From: an uncultured Parvularculaceae bacterium
GTDB lineage: Bacteria > Pseudomonadota > Alphaproteobacteria > Caulobacterales > Parvularculaceae
Direction: 5' to 3'
Assembly: GCA_947259375.1 (NCBI GenBank)
Contig: CAMYLZ010000008.1
Span: 1 to 64,000 of the forward strand
Length of the DNA: 64,000 nucleotides
Shown: positions 8,469 through 17,217 of the stretch, piece by piece
Layout of the letters: the number at the start of each line of letters is the position of its first letter
How positions within the stretch are numbered: position 1 is the stretch's first letter
Translations under genes and position numbers: made by a program
Notes under the pieces: generated by a model
What the model saw: the letters and a program-made list of their open reading frames with translations, nothing else
Told to the model about the DNA's origin: nothing
Databases searched by the model: none

Positions 8469-9440
8469 CTAGACCCGCATCAGGGCCGCGCCCCAGGTAA
8501 GGCCGCCGCCCATGGCTTCAAACAGGACGAGGTCGCCTTGCTTGACGCGTCCGTCCTCAACCCCGGCCTGGAAGGCCAGCGGGATCGACGCCGCCGAGGT
8601 ATTGCCCTGCCCGGCGATTGTGGAAATCACCTGATCGGGCCGCAGGTCGAGCTTTTTCACAACGCCCTGGATGATCCGTTCATTCGCCTGGTGCGGGACA
8701 AACCAATCGATGTCGGTAACGGGAATTTTCGCCTCTTCGCATACCGCCACCATGGCTTGCGAAATGCGCGTCACCGCCTCGCGGAACACCTTGTTGCCTT
8801 GCATGCGCACATGCCCGCTCGACCCTGTGGAAGAAACCCCGCCATCCACATAAAGCAAATCGACCATATTGCCGTCACAGCGCAAAAAGCTCGAGATCAT
8901 GCCGCGTTCGCCCGCCTCTTGCGCTTCTTGCGCCTCCAACACAAAGGCGCCGGCGCCGTCGCCGAACAGGACGCAGGTCGCCCGGTCCTCCCAGTCGAGG
9001 ATGCGCGAGAATGTCTCCGCACCGATTACCAGCGCGCGTTTGTGCTGGCCGCTGACCAGAAACTTTTCCACAGTCGACAGCGCATAGACGAAGCCGGTGC
9101 ACACCGCCTGAATGTCGAACGCCGTACACGGGCCGACGCCAAGCTTGGCCTGGATGATCGCCGCCGTGGAGGGAAAGGTAAGGTCCGGCGTGGTCGTAGC
9201 GACGACGATGAGATCAATATCCGCCGGGATCATGCCCGCCGCATCCAACGCCTTTTTGGCGGCCTCGACGCCGAGATCGGATGTCAGCTCGCCTTCGCCC
9301 GCAATATGGCGCTGGCGGATGCCGGTACGCTCGCGAATCCATTCATCGCTCGTATCGACGCGTTTTGACAGATCGTCATTGCTGAGTATTTTTTCCGGAA
9401 GATAGGCTCCGGAACCACGCATTACCGCTCGCAAACTCAT
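8469..9440 (-). CDS. fabH: 3-oxoacyl-ACP synthase III
   Basis: 323 residues, full length. FabH condenses acetyl-CoA with malonyl-ACP to start fatty acid synthesis. The catalytic triad is visible: C114 in IQAVCTGFVYAL, H250 in VPHQANERII and N280 in AGQGNTSAAS. Start MSLRAVMRGSGAYLP is the usual FabH N-terminus. Its start codon overlaps the plsX stop by four bases (ATGA), implying translational coupling, and ihfA follows. The plsX-fabH pairing ties phosphatidic acid supply to fatty acid initiation. Confidence 0.96.
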   Translation of the reverse strand: MSLRAVMRGSGAYLPEKILSNDDLSKRVDTSDEWIRERTGIRQRHIAGEGELTSDLGVEAAKKALDAAGMIPADIDLIVVATTTPDLTFPSTAAIIQAKLGVGPCTAFDIQAVCTGFVYALSTVEKFLVSGQHKRALVIGAETFSRILDWEDRATCVLFGDGAGAFVLEAQEAQEAGERGMISSFLRCDGNMVDLLYVDGGVSSTGSSGHVRMQGNKVFREAVTRISQAMVAVCEEAKIPVTDIDWFVPHQANERIIQGVVKKLDLRPDQVISTIAGQGNTSAASIPLAFQAGVEDGRVKQGDLVLFEAMGGGLTWGAALMRV

Positions 9441-10543
9441 ACCACCGCCGCTTTTATTTCCTGATTTTCCGCAACTGCGCCAGCAAGGCGGACCCGCCGG
9501 CTCATGACGGTTTTCACCGTCGACGCCACTTCGTCCCGGAATGGCCGGCGCGCCAGGCTCGCCGCCATGTTCACCGCACTGGCGACGCCGCGCGCATCCG
9601 AACCGCCATGGCTTTTCACCACAACCCCGTTCACGCCCAAAAACACGCCGCCATTGTTAGACGCCGGGTCGATCCGGTCTTTCAATTTTCTGAGCCCCGA
9701 CGCCATCATCAACGCGCCAAGCTTGGCGATGAGCGATCCGGTCAGCGTCTCCTTGACCCAGCCGCCAAGCAGCCGCGCCGCGCCCTCCGCCGACTTCAGC
9801 GCGATATTGCCGGTAAAGCCGTCCGTGACGACGACATCGACCGTGCCTTTGGAAATGTCGTTGCCTTCCACAAACCCCTTGAACGCCATGTCAGGGTCAG
9901 CCTCGCGCAACACGCGCGCCGCCGTGCGGATCAGTTCATGACCTTTGAGGTCTTCAGCGCCGACATTCAACAGACCGACCGTCGGCTTTTCAACGCGCGT
10001 CAGGGCGCGGAAAAACGCCTCGCCCATAATCGCGAATTGCACAAGCTGGTTCTCGTCCGCTTCGACATTCGCGCCGACATCAAGCACGACCGAGCGGCCG
10101 CGCGGCGTCGGCCACAGCGCCGTGATCGCCGGCCGGTCAATGCCTTCGATCATACCAAGCTGTTTGCGCGCCACCGCCATCAAGGCGCCCGTATTGCCGC
10201 CTGAAACAACCGCATGCGCATCGCCGGCGGCAAGCGCGGCGATCGCCGCCCACATGGACGTATCGCGTCCGCGGCGCAGCACATGCATCGGTTTGTCCGT
10301 CATCGAAACAACATTGTCCGCATGGTGAATTTTCGCGCCGGCAAGCTCCTGCCGGTTTTCGATCAGCGGCGCCAATTGCTCCCGGTCGCCAAAGAAAATG
10401 AACTGCGCGGCCAGCCCGCGTTGCGCGGCATGGGCGACGCCTTCGACCACCACTTTCGGCCCTGCATCGCCGCCCATGGCGTCGACCGCGAGCACAAGCG
10501 CCTTCGCGCTCGCCGCCGGAGCGTTCTCCGCTGCTTGAATCAA
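9437..10543 (-). CDS. plsX: Phosphate acyltransferase PlsX
   Basis: 368 residues using a TTG start at 10543, chosen because AAAGGAG lies eight bases upstream; the frame is open to 10612 but the extra 23 residues do not look like PlsX. After a short lead, VLAVDAMGGDAGPKVVVEG is the canonical N-terminal motif. Others are SGGNTGALMAVA and DVGANVEADENQLVQFA. PlsX converts acyl-ACP to acyl phosphate, which PlsY uses to acylate glycerol-3-phosphate. It lies downstream of the DUF177 gene and overlaps fabH by four bases. Confidence 0.95.
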   Translation of the reverse strand: MIQAAENAPAASAKALVLAVDAMGGDAGPKVVVEGVAHAAQRGLAAQFIFFGDREQLAPLIENRQELAGAKIHHADNVVSMTDKPMHVLRRGRDTSMWAAIAALAAGDAHAVVSGGNTGALMAVARKQLGMIEGIDRPAITALWPTPRGRSVVLDVGANVEADENQLVQFAIMGEAFFRALTRVEKPTVGLLNVGAEDLKGHELIRTAARVLREADPDMAFKGFVEGNDISKGTVDVVVTDGFTGNIALKSAEGAARLLGGWVKETLTGSLIAKLGALMMASGLRKLKDRIDPASNNGGVFLGVNGVVVKSHGGSDARGVASAVNMAASLARRPFRDEVASTVKTVMSRRVRLAGAVAENQEIKAAVV

Positions 10544-10660
10544 CCTGCGTACTCCTTTGAACCGCGCCTGCCGGTCAGGCGCGCGGCAGAATATGAGCGA
10601 CCGGAGCGGCATGCAACGCGCCGGCGAGGTTCTTTTAGACCAAGGACGACGGGCATAAAA

Positions 10661-11227
10661 CTATTGATTTTCATCCCTTTTTTTGAACTTTTCCTGCAAC
10701 ACCGCGAAAGGCGAAATTTCGCCGATTCGGCCATATTTTTCCGCCAGGCTGGCGGCGCCGGGCTTTCGCGGGAACGGATCCATGGCCAGCGCCAATTGCT
10801 GAACCAGGAATTCGCCCATATCGAAATCGTCGCCTTCATGCGCTTCGGGCGGAATATCGGCGCCGTCCCACTCATCTTCGCTCGCCTCAACGGCGCGATC
10901 CGCCGGCTCCTGGCGCAAGAACTCGACGTCGAACGCCTCATCGATGATTTCGGTTATCGGCTCGAGGCTCGCGACACACTCCCTGGCCAGCGACGCTTTG
11001 AGCACGCCTTTGACAATGATCCGGGCCTTGCTGACAGAGACCGTCAATTCCCCATCGAGGCTGGCGACCGCATCAACGCCAAGCCGGACGGCGACGGCCA
11101 CGCGCTCGGCGTCATTCGCTGTCAAACGAAAATGCTTGATGCCGCGCATCGCCGCGCCGAGCTCCAGCGAATGCGAAAACTCAGGCGCCGCCATAGGCGC
11201 CTCCGGCCCGGATTGCTGCGTCGTCAT
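10661..11227 (-). CDS. DUF177 (YceD) family protein
   Basis: 188 residues of the YceD/DUF177 family: an N-terminal segment EFSHSLELGAAM, a central region (LTVSVSKARIIVKGVLKASLAR) and the typical block CVASLEPITEIIDEAFDVEFL, then an acidic stretch and PFPRKPGA. The family is linked to 23S rRNA accumulation and ribosome assembly in bacteria and plastids. In many bacteria it precedes rpmF; here it precedes plsX, as is common in alphaproteobacteria. Its start overlaps the stop of the chaperone gene upstream by four bases. Confidence 0.88.
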   Translation of the reverse strand: MTTQQSGPEAPMAAPEFSHSLELGAAMRGIKHFRLTANDAERVAVAVRLGVDAVASLDGELTVSVSKARIIVKGVLKASLARECVASLEPITEIIDEAFDVEFLRQEPADRAVEASEDEWDGADIPPEAHEGDDFDMGEFLVQQLALAMDPFPRKPGAASLAEKYGRIGEISPFAVLQEKFKKRDENQ

Positions 11228-11829
11228 TGTTCGATTGCGCCTTTTTCTGATGCGCCGTCATCTGACGCTTCGCTTCCCGCCGCTTCATGTTCCGGCGCCG
11301 GAAAGAATACAATGCCGCCAGCAATGCGTGCGGCCTGCTGGTCGGCCAACGCGCGCGCCGCCGCTTCTACATAAGCCGAAAGCGCCGGGCCTTGGGGCGC
11401 GGCTTCCCGTTCAAAGACATTGCGGCTCAGCGCATCAGCTATCGCCGCAGTCGGGTCATCGGCGGCGAACGCATTTTCATAGGCTTCGACGCGGCCATAG
11501 AAATTTTCCGCGAGCTTGCGGATCTTGCGCGCGACCGAAAGGTCGCCGACCCCCATCTCGCGCAGCGTATCGTCCATATTCTGAAACATGGCGTCGAGCA
11601 GGCACTGGCTCGCGTTGCGCGCGCCCTTGAGCTGCAACGCGTCCTCCGCTTTCAGCCGCCGCATCAGCAAATAGACATGCAGCGTCACCATCTCAAACCG
11701 CCCATCGAGCGTGTCAGGAACGCCAAGCCTTGCGTAAAACGTCTCACGGCGCGCCTGCTCCACCGCGGCCGTGAAAAGCGCGCGACCAGCCTCAAGGGCC
11801 GGGTTATTTCTGAAAAGCCGTTTGAACAC
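11224..11829 (-). CDS. Ubiquinol-cytochrome c chaperone family protein (Cbp3/UQCC1-like)
   Basis: 201 residues from a GTG start at 11829 with AGGA about 13 bases upstream; the open frame reaches 11895. The body matches the Cbp3 family: FYARLGVPDTLDGRFEMVTL, then LLMRRLKAEDAL, ALLDAMFQNMDDTLREMGVGDLSV in slightly changed form, and KIRKLAENFYGRVEAYENA. In mitochondria Cbp3 assists cytochrome b maturation of complex III; a similar role in the bacterial bc1 complex is inferred. The C-terminal 25 residues are acidic and probably disordered. It overlaps the DUF177 gene and diverges from bamE. Confidence 0.85.
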   Translation of the reverse strand: MFKRLFRNNPALEAGRALFTAAVEQARRETFYARLGVPDTLDGRFEMVTLHVYLLMRRLKAEDALQLKGARNASQCLLDAMFQNMDDTLREMGVGDLSVARKIRKLAENFYGRVEAYENAFAADDPTAAIADALSRNVFEREAAPQGPALSAYVEAAARALADQQAARIAGGIVFFPAPEHEAAGSEASDDGASEKGAIEQ

Positions 11830-12024
11830 GTGGGTTTTTCCTGTCGCCGGCAATCGCCTGCGCCCCTGACGGGCCGCCCAAAGCATTTGCGGCAAATTGC
11901 AATCACTGGTATCGAAAAGGCAATTATGCTCCTCTCACGCCGGGATCAACCCTTTTGCGGTCCCATGAGAGGCGGCGCCCGAGGGCCGGCCGCGGCCGCG
12001 AATGAAAGAATCAGAGAGCGCGTA

Positions 12025-12483
12025 ATGGTCAGACTGCTTCTTCTCGCCCTTGCTTTTGCATCAATTCAGGCTTGCGTATCCGTACGCTCGTCCCATGGTT
12101 ACGTGCTTGAGCGCGACCAGTCGACGCTCGACGCCGAGCCCGGTTTTGACACCAAGGATTCCATTCTCGCCAAATATGGCGAGCCGTCGATGATCGGCGT
12201 ATTCGACCGCAATAGCTGGTATTACCTGTTTTCCGCCGATCAGGCGCGGGCGTTTTTCCGGCCGGAAACCACCGCCCGTACGGTCGTCGCCATCAAGTTT
12301 GACGAAGGCAGCACTGTCGCCAGCGTCGAGAAATTCAATCTCGAAGACGGCGACAACATCAAGATGGTGTCCCGTGAAACGCCGACGCGCGGCAAAACGC
12401 TGAATTTCTGGGAACAGCTTCTCGGCAATGTCGGCGCCTTGCCTTCGGCTCTCGGCCAGGAAGGGCCGGTGCCCGGCCAGTAG
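12025..12483 (+). CDS. bamE: Outer membrane protein assembly factor BamE (SmpA/OmlA) lipoprotein
   Basis: 152 residues from the ATG at 12025, the start that places a lipoprotein signal at the N-terminus: MVRLLLLALAFASIQAC with lipobox SIQAC. The BamE fold region follows (LDAEPGFDTKDSILAKYGEPS, then NSWYYLFSADQARAFFRPE). BamE is a small lipoprotein of the BAM complex that inserts beta-barrel proteins into the outer membrane. It is transcribed divergently from the cbp3-yceD-plsX block, again a usual alphaproteobacterial arrangement. A longer frame upstream overlaps cbp3 antisense and is not the gene. Confidence 0.9.
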   Translation: MVRLLLLALAFASIQACVSVRSSHGYVLERDQSTLDAEPGFDTKDSILAKYGEPSMIGVFDRNSWYYLFSADQARAFFRPETTARTVVAIKFDEGSTVASVEKFNLEDGDNIKMVSRETPTRGKTLNFWEQLLGNVGALPSALGQEGPVPGQ

Positions 12484-12506
12484 GCCCCGCACGCCTTGCC
12501 GCCGGT

Positions 12507-13490
12507 TCATTCGGCGAAATGATCAAACCCTTTTGACGGCGCCGCGATCTCGGCGCCGTTTTCATCGACCAGCCGGACGCCGTCGCCGCGCGTCAATGAA
12601 CCAATGCGCGTCACTTCTGTGCGCGAGGCTTTCGCCGCCACGGTCACCGACCGGCGCATGGCCGGCGGCGCGGCAAAAAGAATTTCATAATCATCGCCAA
12701 AACTGGCGATTGCGCTGAGCGCCCGCCAGCGGTTTTGCTGCGCGGCGATCCAGGCCCCCGCTCCCGGCGAGCGCGGGATCGCCACGGCTTCAATGGTGGC
12801 CGCCAGTCCGCTCGCCCTGGCGATGTGTCCTGCATCCGCAAGCAGCCCGTCCGACACGTCGATCGCCGCCGTCGCCAGCCCGGCAAGCGCCGCCCCGAAT
12901 GTCAGGCGCGGTTCCGGCAATTGATAGCGGGTCGCCAAAGACGCCTTATCGACGGTGGTGAATTTGAATTCCTTTTTCAGCGCCGCGAGCCCCAGCCCCG
13001 CATCGCCAATCGTTCCCGATACGTATAAATCATCGCCCGGCTCAGCGCCGCCGCGCGGCGTCAGCCCCTGCTTGGGCGGCGTTCCAAATAAGGTCGCCGA
13101 CAATGTCAGCGGCGCATTTTTTGATCCGTGCACGGTCGTATCGCCGCCATAAAGCGCGATGCGATAAGCCTCATTGTCTTCGCGCAAACCCCTGGCGAAC
13201 ATCTCGATCGCATCGCGCCCGGTATGCGCCGGCCAGACGCAACCAAGAAAATAGCCGAGCGGTTTTGCACCCTTCGCGGCAAGGTCCGAAAGATTGACGC
13301 GAATGAGTTTGCGGGCGACGAGATCAAGCGGGTCTTTCGGCAGGAAATGCACGCCGGCGACCATCAGGTCTTTGGTCACCACAAGATTTTGCTGCTCGAG
13401 CAGCGCGACATCATCGCAAAGGTTGAACGCGCCCGGCGTCGCCGCCGTCAACGGCGCGAACACTTCGCGGATAATGTCGAATTCTCCCAT
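12507..13490 (-). CDS. thiL: Thiamine-phosphate kinase
   Basis: 327 residues with the ThiL/PurM-like layout. It opens GEFDIIREVFAPL, then LCDDVALLEQQNLVVTKDLMV (Mg/ATP-binding Asp), HFLPKDPLDLVARKLIRVNLSDLAAKGA, GGDTTVHGSKNAPLT, and AIDVSDGLLADAGHIA. It phosphorylates thiamine monophosphate to the active cofactor thiamine diphosphate. It is the last gene of glyA-nrdR-nusB-thiL, beginning 14 bases after nusB. No TPP riboswitch is seen before it, fitting its place inside an operon. Confidence 0.93.
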   Translation of the reverse strand: MGEFDIIREVFAPLTAATPGAFNLCDDVALLEQQNLVVTKDLMVAGVHFLPKDPLDLVARKLIRVNLSDLAAKGAKPLGYFLGCVWPAHTGRDAIEMFARGLREDNEAYRIALYGGDTTVHGSKNAPLTLSATLFGTPPKQGLTPRGGAEPGDDLYVSGTIGDAGLGLAALKKEFKFTTVDKASLATRYQLPEPRLTFGAALAGLATAAIDVSDGLLADAGHIARASGLAATIEAVAIPRSPGAGAWIAAQQNRWRALSAIASFGDDYEILFAAPPAMRRSVTVAAKASRTEVTRIGSLTRGDGVRLVDENGAEIAAPSKGFDHFAE

Positions 13491-13504
13491 GCGCCCGTTA
13501 GCAG

Positions 13505-14014
13505 CTAGACGTGAATTTCATCATTGCGGGCTTCCTTCGCCGCAGCGTCGAGCACCGCATTGACGAAGCCAGGCTCGTCGCCGTCGAAAAACGCCTTGGC
13601 AATATCCACATATTCGTTAATCACGACCTTGTACGGCACGTCGGCGCGGCGGATCATTTCATAAAGTCCGGCGCGCAGAATGGCGCGTACCGTCGCATCG
13701 AGACGCGACAGGCGCCACCCTTTCGCCAATTGACGTTGCAGGTAAGGATCGAGCCGCTTTTGCGTTTCAACCGCGCCGCGCAATATATCCGCGAAGAACG
13801 CCTTGTCGGCTGCGTGAACGCGCTCGCCTTCCAGCTCGCCGCCGAGGCGAAAATCTTCAAATTCGCGGATCGTGGCGTCGACGCCCTGCCCGCCCGTTTC
13901 CATCTGGTAGAGCGCCTGCACCGCAGCGAGACGCGCCGCCGAACGCGCCGGCGCGCGCTCCTTCCCCTTTTGGGGTTCGGGCTGATGAGAGTTGGCGTTT
14001 GATGTCGCCGTCAT
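13505..14014 (-). CDS. nusB: Transcription antitermination factor NusB
   Basis: 169 residues from the ATG at 14014, which has GAGG eight bases upstream; a longer frame to 14137 runs antisense-like into nrdR and is rejected. The NusB helical bundle is clear: ARLAAVQALYQMETGG, then FFADILRGAVETQKRLDPYL, RLDATVRAILRAGLYEMI, PYKVVINEYVDIAKAFFDGDEPGFVNAVLD. NusB with NusE binds boxA RNA and supports rRNA antitermination. It follows nrdR by 20 bases. In most alphaproteobacteria ribH and other riboflavin genes lie just upstream of nusB, but they are absent here. Confidence 0.93.
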   Translation of the reverse strand: MTATSNANSHQPEPQKGKERAPARSAARLAAVQALYQMETGGQGVDATIREFEDFRLGGELEGERVHAADKAFFADILRGAVETQKRLDPYLQRQLAKGWRLSRLDATVRAILRAGLYEMIRRADVPYKVVINEYVDIAKAFFDGDEPGFVNAVLDAAAKEARNDEIHV

Positions 14015-14033
14015 GATGATCGCCTCGCTCACG

Positions 14034-14495
14034 CTACTCTTTCTCCGCCTCGTCCATGCCGCCCAGGAATTGTTCGAAATCTTTCGCTTCCCGGAAATTC
14101 TTGTACACCGAGGCATAGCGCACATAGGCGACATCATCGAGTTTTGCGAGGCCTTCCATCACCAGCTCGCCGATCTTTTTGGATTCGACTTCGTTTTCGC
14201 CGGTCGCTTCGAGACGCCTGACAATGCCCGACACCATTTGTTCGACGCGATCCGGTTCGAACTCGCGTTTGCGCAAAGCGATCATCACCGACCGCATCAA
14301 CTTGTCGCGATCAAACGGCGCTTTCTTGCCGGTGCTTTTGACAACGATGAGTTCACGCAATTGCACCCGCTCAAATGTCGTAAAGCGCCCGCCGCAGGCC
14401 GAGCATTCTCGCCGGCGCCGCACCGACGCGCCGTCTTCCGCCGGACGGGAGTCTTTGACCTGTGTGTCATCGCTTCCGCAAAAAGGACATCGCAT
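14034..14495 (-). CDS. nrdR: Transcriptional repressor NrdR
   Basis: 153 residues, the standard length. The N-terminal zinc ribbon has C3-x2-C6 and C31-x2-C34, followed by the ATP-cone domain ([20 protein letters not shown], and [23 protein letters not shown] in part). NrdR senses ATP/dATP and represses ribonucleotide reductase genes by binding paired NrdR boxes. It is placed between glyA and nusB. Its extreme C-terminus is acidic ([14 protein letters not shown]). Confidence 0.95.
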   Translation of the reverse strand: MRCPFCGSDDTQVKDSRPAEDGASVRRRRECSACGGRFTTFERVQLRELIVVKSTGKKAPFDRDKLMRSVMIALRKREFEPDRVEQMVSGIVRRLEATGENEVESKKIGELVMEGLAKLDDVAYVRYASVYKNFREAKDFEQFLGGMDEAEKE

Positions 14496-14538
14496 ATTGT
14501 TCTCCTCGCCCCTTCGCGGCCGTCAATCAATGAACAGG

Positions 14539-15834
14539 TCAGGCGTAGATGGGGAACCGGTCAGTCAGCGCCTTGACCCGCGCCGCCACGGCGGTTTCCG
14601 CCGCCGCAGAAGGCGCGCCGTCCCTGGCGAGCGCATCGAGCACTTCCGCCATCATTGCGCCGATTTCACGGAATTCCGCAACGCCAAAACCACGGGTCGT
14701 GCCAGCAGGCGATCCGACCCGCAGGCCGGATGTAACGGTGAATTTTTCCGGATCGAACGGTACGCCGTTCTTGTTGCAGGTGATGTTCGCCCGCTCAAGG
14801 CTGGTTTCGGCGGCATTGCCCTTAACCCCCTTGGGACGCAAATCGATAAGCGCAAGGTGGGTGTCAGTGCCGCCGGAAACAACAGCATAACCAGCCTCGA
14901 CCAGCGACCCGGCGAGCGCTTGCGCGTTGTCGATCACCGCGCGCGCATAGCCCTTGAATTCAGGGCGCAACGCTTCGCCGAACGCCACCGCCTTAGCGGC
15001 GATAATGTGCATTAACGGCCCGCCCTGAATGCCCGGAAACAGCGCCGAGCGGATCTTTTTCGCCAGCGCCGGATCATTGGTCAGGACGAGACCGCCGCGC
15101 GGACCGCGCAAGGTCTTGTGGGTCGTCGTCGTCACCACATGCGCATGCTCTATCGGATTGGGATGCGCGCCGCCGGCGACGAGCCCGGCAAAATGCGCCA
15201 TATCGACCATCAGCACCGCGCCGACGCGATCGGCGATCTCGCGGAAGCGCTTGAAATCGATCACCCGCGAATAGGCGCTGCCGCCGGCGATGATCATCTT
15301 TGGCTTATGCTCGTCAGCCAGTCGCGCGACCTCGTCAAAATCGATCCGGTTGTCGTCTTCGCGCACGCCGTAAGATACGGCGTTGAACCATTTGCCCGAT
15401 TGGTTGGCGACGCCGCCATGGGTAAGGTGGCCGCCCGACGCCAGATCCATGCCCAAAAACGTGTCGCCCGGCTTCATCACCGCCATGAATACGGCCTGAT
15501 TCGCCTGACTGCCTGAATGCGGCTGCACGATAGCTTCCGCGCAATTGAACAATTGCTTCGCCCGGGCGATGGCGATGTCTTCAACCTCGTCGACAAACTC
15601 ACAGCCGCCATAATAGCGCCGGCCCGGATAGCCCTCCGCATATTTATTGGTGAGCACCGATCCCGCCGCTTCAAGCACCGCTTTTGAAACGATGTTTTCA
15701 GAAGCAATCAGTTCGATTTGGCCTTGCTGGCGCGTGAGCTCGCGTCCCACGGATGCAAATATGTCCGGATCCGCATCAGCGAGAGTTTCGCTGAAAAATC
15801 CAACCGGCGATTCATAGGCGGTGGTGACGCTCAT
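14539..15834 (-). CDS. glyA: Serine hydroxymethyltransferase
   Basis: 431 residues from the ATG at 15834, which has GGAG eight bases upstream; an ATG seven codons earlier has no such signal. The PLP enzyme interconverts serine and glycine with tetrahydrofolate. Motifs seen: [37 protein letters not shown], and the PLP lysine in [15 protein letters not shown]. It heads the glyA-nrdR-nusB-thiL run. The upstream gap of about 450 bases is shared with the divergent mucR gene; no glycine riboswitch was recognised. Confidence 0.96.
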   Translation of the reverse strand: MSVTTAYESPVGFFSETLADADPDIFASVGRELTRQQGQIELIASENIVSKAVLEAAGSVLTNKYAEGYPGRRYYGGCEFVDEVEDIAIARAKQLFNCAEAIVQPHSGSQANQAVFMAVMKPGDTFLGMDLASGGHLTHGGVANQSGKWFNAVSYGVREDDNRIDFDEVARLADEHKPKMIIAGGSAYSRVIDFKRFREIADRVGAVLMVDMAHFAGLVAGGAHPNPIEHAHVVTTTTHKTLRGPRGGLVLTNDPALAKKIRSALFPGIQGGPLMHIIAAKAVAFGEALRPEFKGYARAVIDNAQALAGSLVEAGYAVVSGGTDTHLALIDLRPKGVKGNAAETSLERANITCNKNGVPFDPEKFTVTSGLRVGSPAGTTRGFGVAEFREIGAMMAEVLDALARDGAPSAAAETAVAARVKALTDRFPIYA

Positions 15835-16019
15835 CAAGGCTGCTCCTGCATTCACGCGACGACTGCGCCGCGGCGGCCCGCGCCCGCCCCGGCAGATTCG
15901 CCAGACATATACGCGCAGCGCCCCTTGGCGGCAACGCGCAGCCTTTTTCGGGAGTTACCATTAGCACCAACCAGGCGAGTGAATCGCGAGACGCAACGTT
16001 ACAATCGCACTAACAGTTG

Positions 16020-16036
16020 TGTTACGAAATGTAACA
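16020..16036. promoter_or_regulatory. Inverted repeat TGTTAC-N5-GTAACA
   Basis: A perfect six-base inverted repeat around GAAAT, with another GTTAC about 20 bases to the left near 15998-16002. It lies about 185 bases upstream of glyA and 247 bases upstream of mucR. It could be an operator; the protein that would bind is unknown. Confidence 0.35.
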
Positions 16037-16157
16037 TTCATTTCACAAAACCAAGGCGTGGCGCTGCGACTGGCAATCAAGAACAAGCGAAAGTGATGCG
16101 CAATTCTGCAAAAACCGTGAATTTCGGCAAAAAAATCGAAACTTAATATTCTAGCTG

Positions 16158-16180
16158 CTTGAAACAATTGGAGTTTCAAG
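16158..16180. promoter_or_regulatory. Perfect 8-bp inverted repeat upstream of mucR (candidate operator)
   Basis: CTTGAAAC (16158-16165), seven bases, then GTTTCAAG (16173-16180). The arms match perfectly. It sits about 100 bases before the mucR start in AT-rich sequence, where a promoter is expected. MucR/Ros regulators often control their own genes, so an autoregulatory site is a reasonable guess, although known MucR sites are AT-rich and poorly palindromic. Confidence 0.4.
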
Positions 16181-16282
16181 TTACCGCCATAGAGGGGCGA
16201 GGTTCACGTATTTATACGTGGTTTGGGCGAAGCTCGGCAATGCCACAGTGTTGTTTCAATGCTGACAGGAGGTTCGCCCGGA

Positions 16283-16768
16283 ATGGAGAAGTCAAGAATG
16301 GTAACTAAGAAACAGGATGTTTCGGAGTCTGTCAGCGCCATCCACCTCGCAAGCGATATCGTCGCTGCGTATGTTGGCAACAACCCAGTAAAAGCTGACG
16401 AACTTCCGAACTTGCTTCACGAGGTCTACACGGCTGTTTCCGGGCTTGCTGAAGAAGGCGCCGCCTTTGTCAGCAATCGCGAACCCGCCGTGCCGGTCAA
16501 CAAATCCGTGACGCCAGATTTCGTCATTTGCCTCGAAGACGGCAAGAAGCTGAAAATGCTGAAGCGTTATCTTCGAACTCATTACAATTTGTCGCCTGAA
16601 GAGTATCGCCGTAAGTGGGGGCTACCCGCCGATTATCCGATGGTCGCTCCGAACTACGCCAAGCGGCGTTCGCAGTTCGCCAAGGACATTGGTCTTGGCA
16701 CGGCGGCCACGGCAAAAAAGCGCCGAACGACCAAAAAGAAGAGCACAGCCCGAAAGAAACGGGCGTAA
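16283..16768 (+). CDS. mucR: MucR/Ros family zinc-finger transcriptional regulator (altered zinc ligand)
   Basis: 161 residues from the ATG at 16283, preceded by AGGAGG at a spacing of 10; an ATG at 16298 is an alternative. The N-terminal part is the MucR oligomerisation region (HLASDIVAAYVGNNPV...LPNLLHEVYTAVSGL). The DNA-binding domain reads VICLEDGKKLKMLK followed by RYLRTHYNLSPEEYRRKWGL. In the family pattern C-x2-D-x9-H-x3-H the first His is Tyr96 here; C83, D86 and H100 remain. A Lys/Arg-rich tail (KKRRTTKKKSTARKKRA) follows. In Caulobacter MucR acts with SciP on CtrA-controlled G1 and motility genes, and sciP is the next gene here. Confidence 0.92.
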   Translation: MEKSRMVTKKQDVSESVSAIHLASDIVAAYVGNNPVKADELPNLLHEVYTAVSGLAEEGAAFVSNREPAVPVNKSVTPDFVICLEDGKKLKMLKRYLRTHYNLSPEEYRRKWGLPADYPMVAPNYAKRRSQFAKDIGLGTAATAKKRRTTKKKSTARKKRA

Positions 16769-16868
16769 CTGGAAGTATTGCTTATTGTGGAGGAAGGCTT
16801 TCTCTCGCGACCGGTAAAACGCCCCGCTGGATCGCAATTGAGGAAACGCTTCGGCCGCTCTTACCCGT

Positions 16869-16915
16869 TTGCCGGCCCTGAACCGAATGCAGCCTTGTGG
16901 TGTCAGGGTCGGCAA
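16869..16915. other. 13-bp stem-loop downstream of mucR
   Basis: Arms TTGCCGGCCCTGA and TCAGGGTCGGCAA pair over 13 positions with one G-U, around a 21-base loop. An A run, not a T run, follows on the plus strand, so it is not a classic intrinsic terminator in either direction. It may stabilise the mucR message end or belong to a small RNA. Confidence 0.4.
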
Positions 16916-17178
16916 AAAAGCAACCCCTTGCGCTGCGACGATCGCCTTGGCGTACGCCCGATCGGGCCGTGACGTGAATCGCTTACACACAAGAGAGGGC
17001 TGACGCACCGGCGACGGGGCACAAAAAAATCAAAATAAATTTCGCGGTGATTTTGGTCCGGTAATGGCACAACACGCGGCCGCGTCAGACTATCGGGCCG
17101 TCACGCCTCGCTTGCCGCAACATCATCCTCAATTCCTTCAAACCCTTTGAATTCGCGCCTATGAGGGCTCTTCCCCGG

Positions 17179-17217
17179 GCGGGCAGGCCGTATTGCACGC
17201 GCAAGCGCCCTGCCCGC
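17179..17217. other. 9-bp stem-loop in the mucR-sciP gap
   Basis: GCGGGCAGG and CCTGCCCGC form a perfect 9-bp stem around a 21-base loop that itself contains a short GCGC-rich pairing. No T run follows. The purpose is not known. Confidence 0.35.

Larger units (their letters stand above)
15835..16282. other. Divergent glyA/mucR intergenic region with two inverted repeats
   Basis: 448 bases with no convincing gene; short frames here lack coding character. The glyA side is GC-rich, the mucR side AT-rich. Two inverted repeats stand out: TGTTAC-N5-GTAACA at 16020-16036 and CTTGAAAC-N7-GTTTCAAG at 16158-16180. Both are plausible protein-binding sites for control of mucR, glyA or both. The mucR ribosome binding site AGGAGG is at 16267-16272. 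Confidence 0.5.

Noticed and set aside
12555-16000. Possible TPP, glycine or FMN riboswitch near thiL or glyA
   Set aside because: No conserved riboswitch core was recognised in the glyA leader, and thiL has only 14 bases upstream within an operon.
15961-16179. A 72-codon minus-strand frame between glyA and mucR
   Set aside because: It covers both inverted repeats and the AT-rich mucR promoter region, has no ribosome binding site and no family resemblance.
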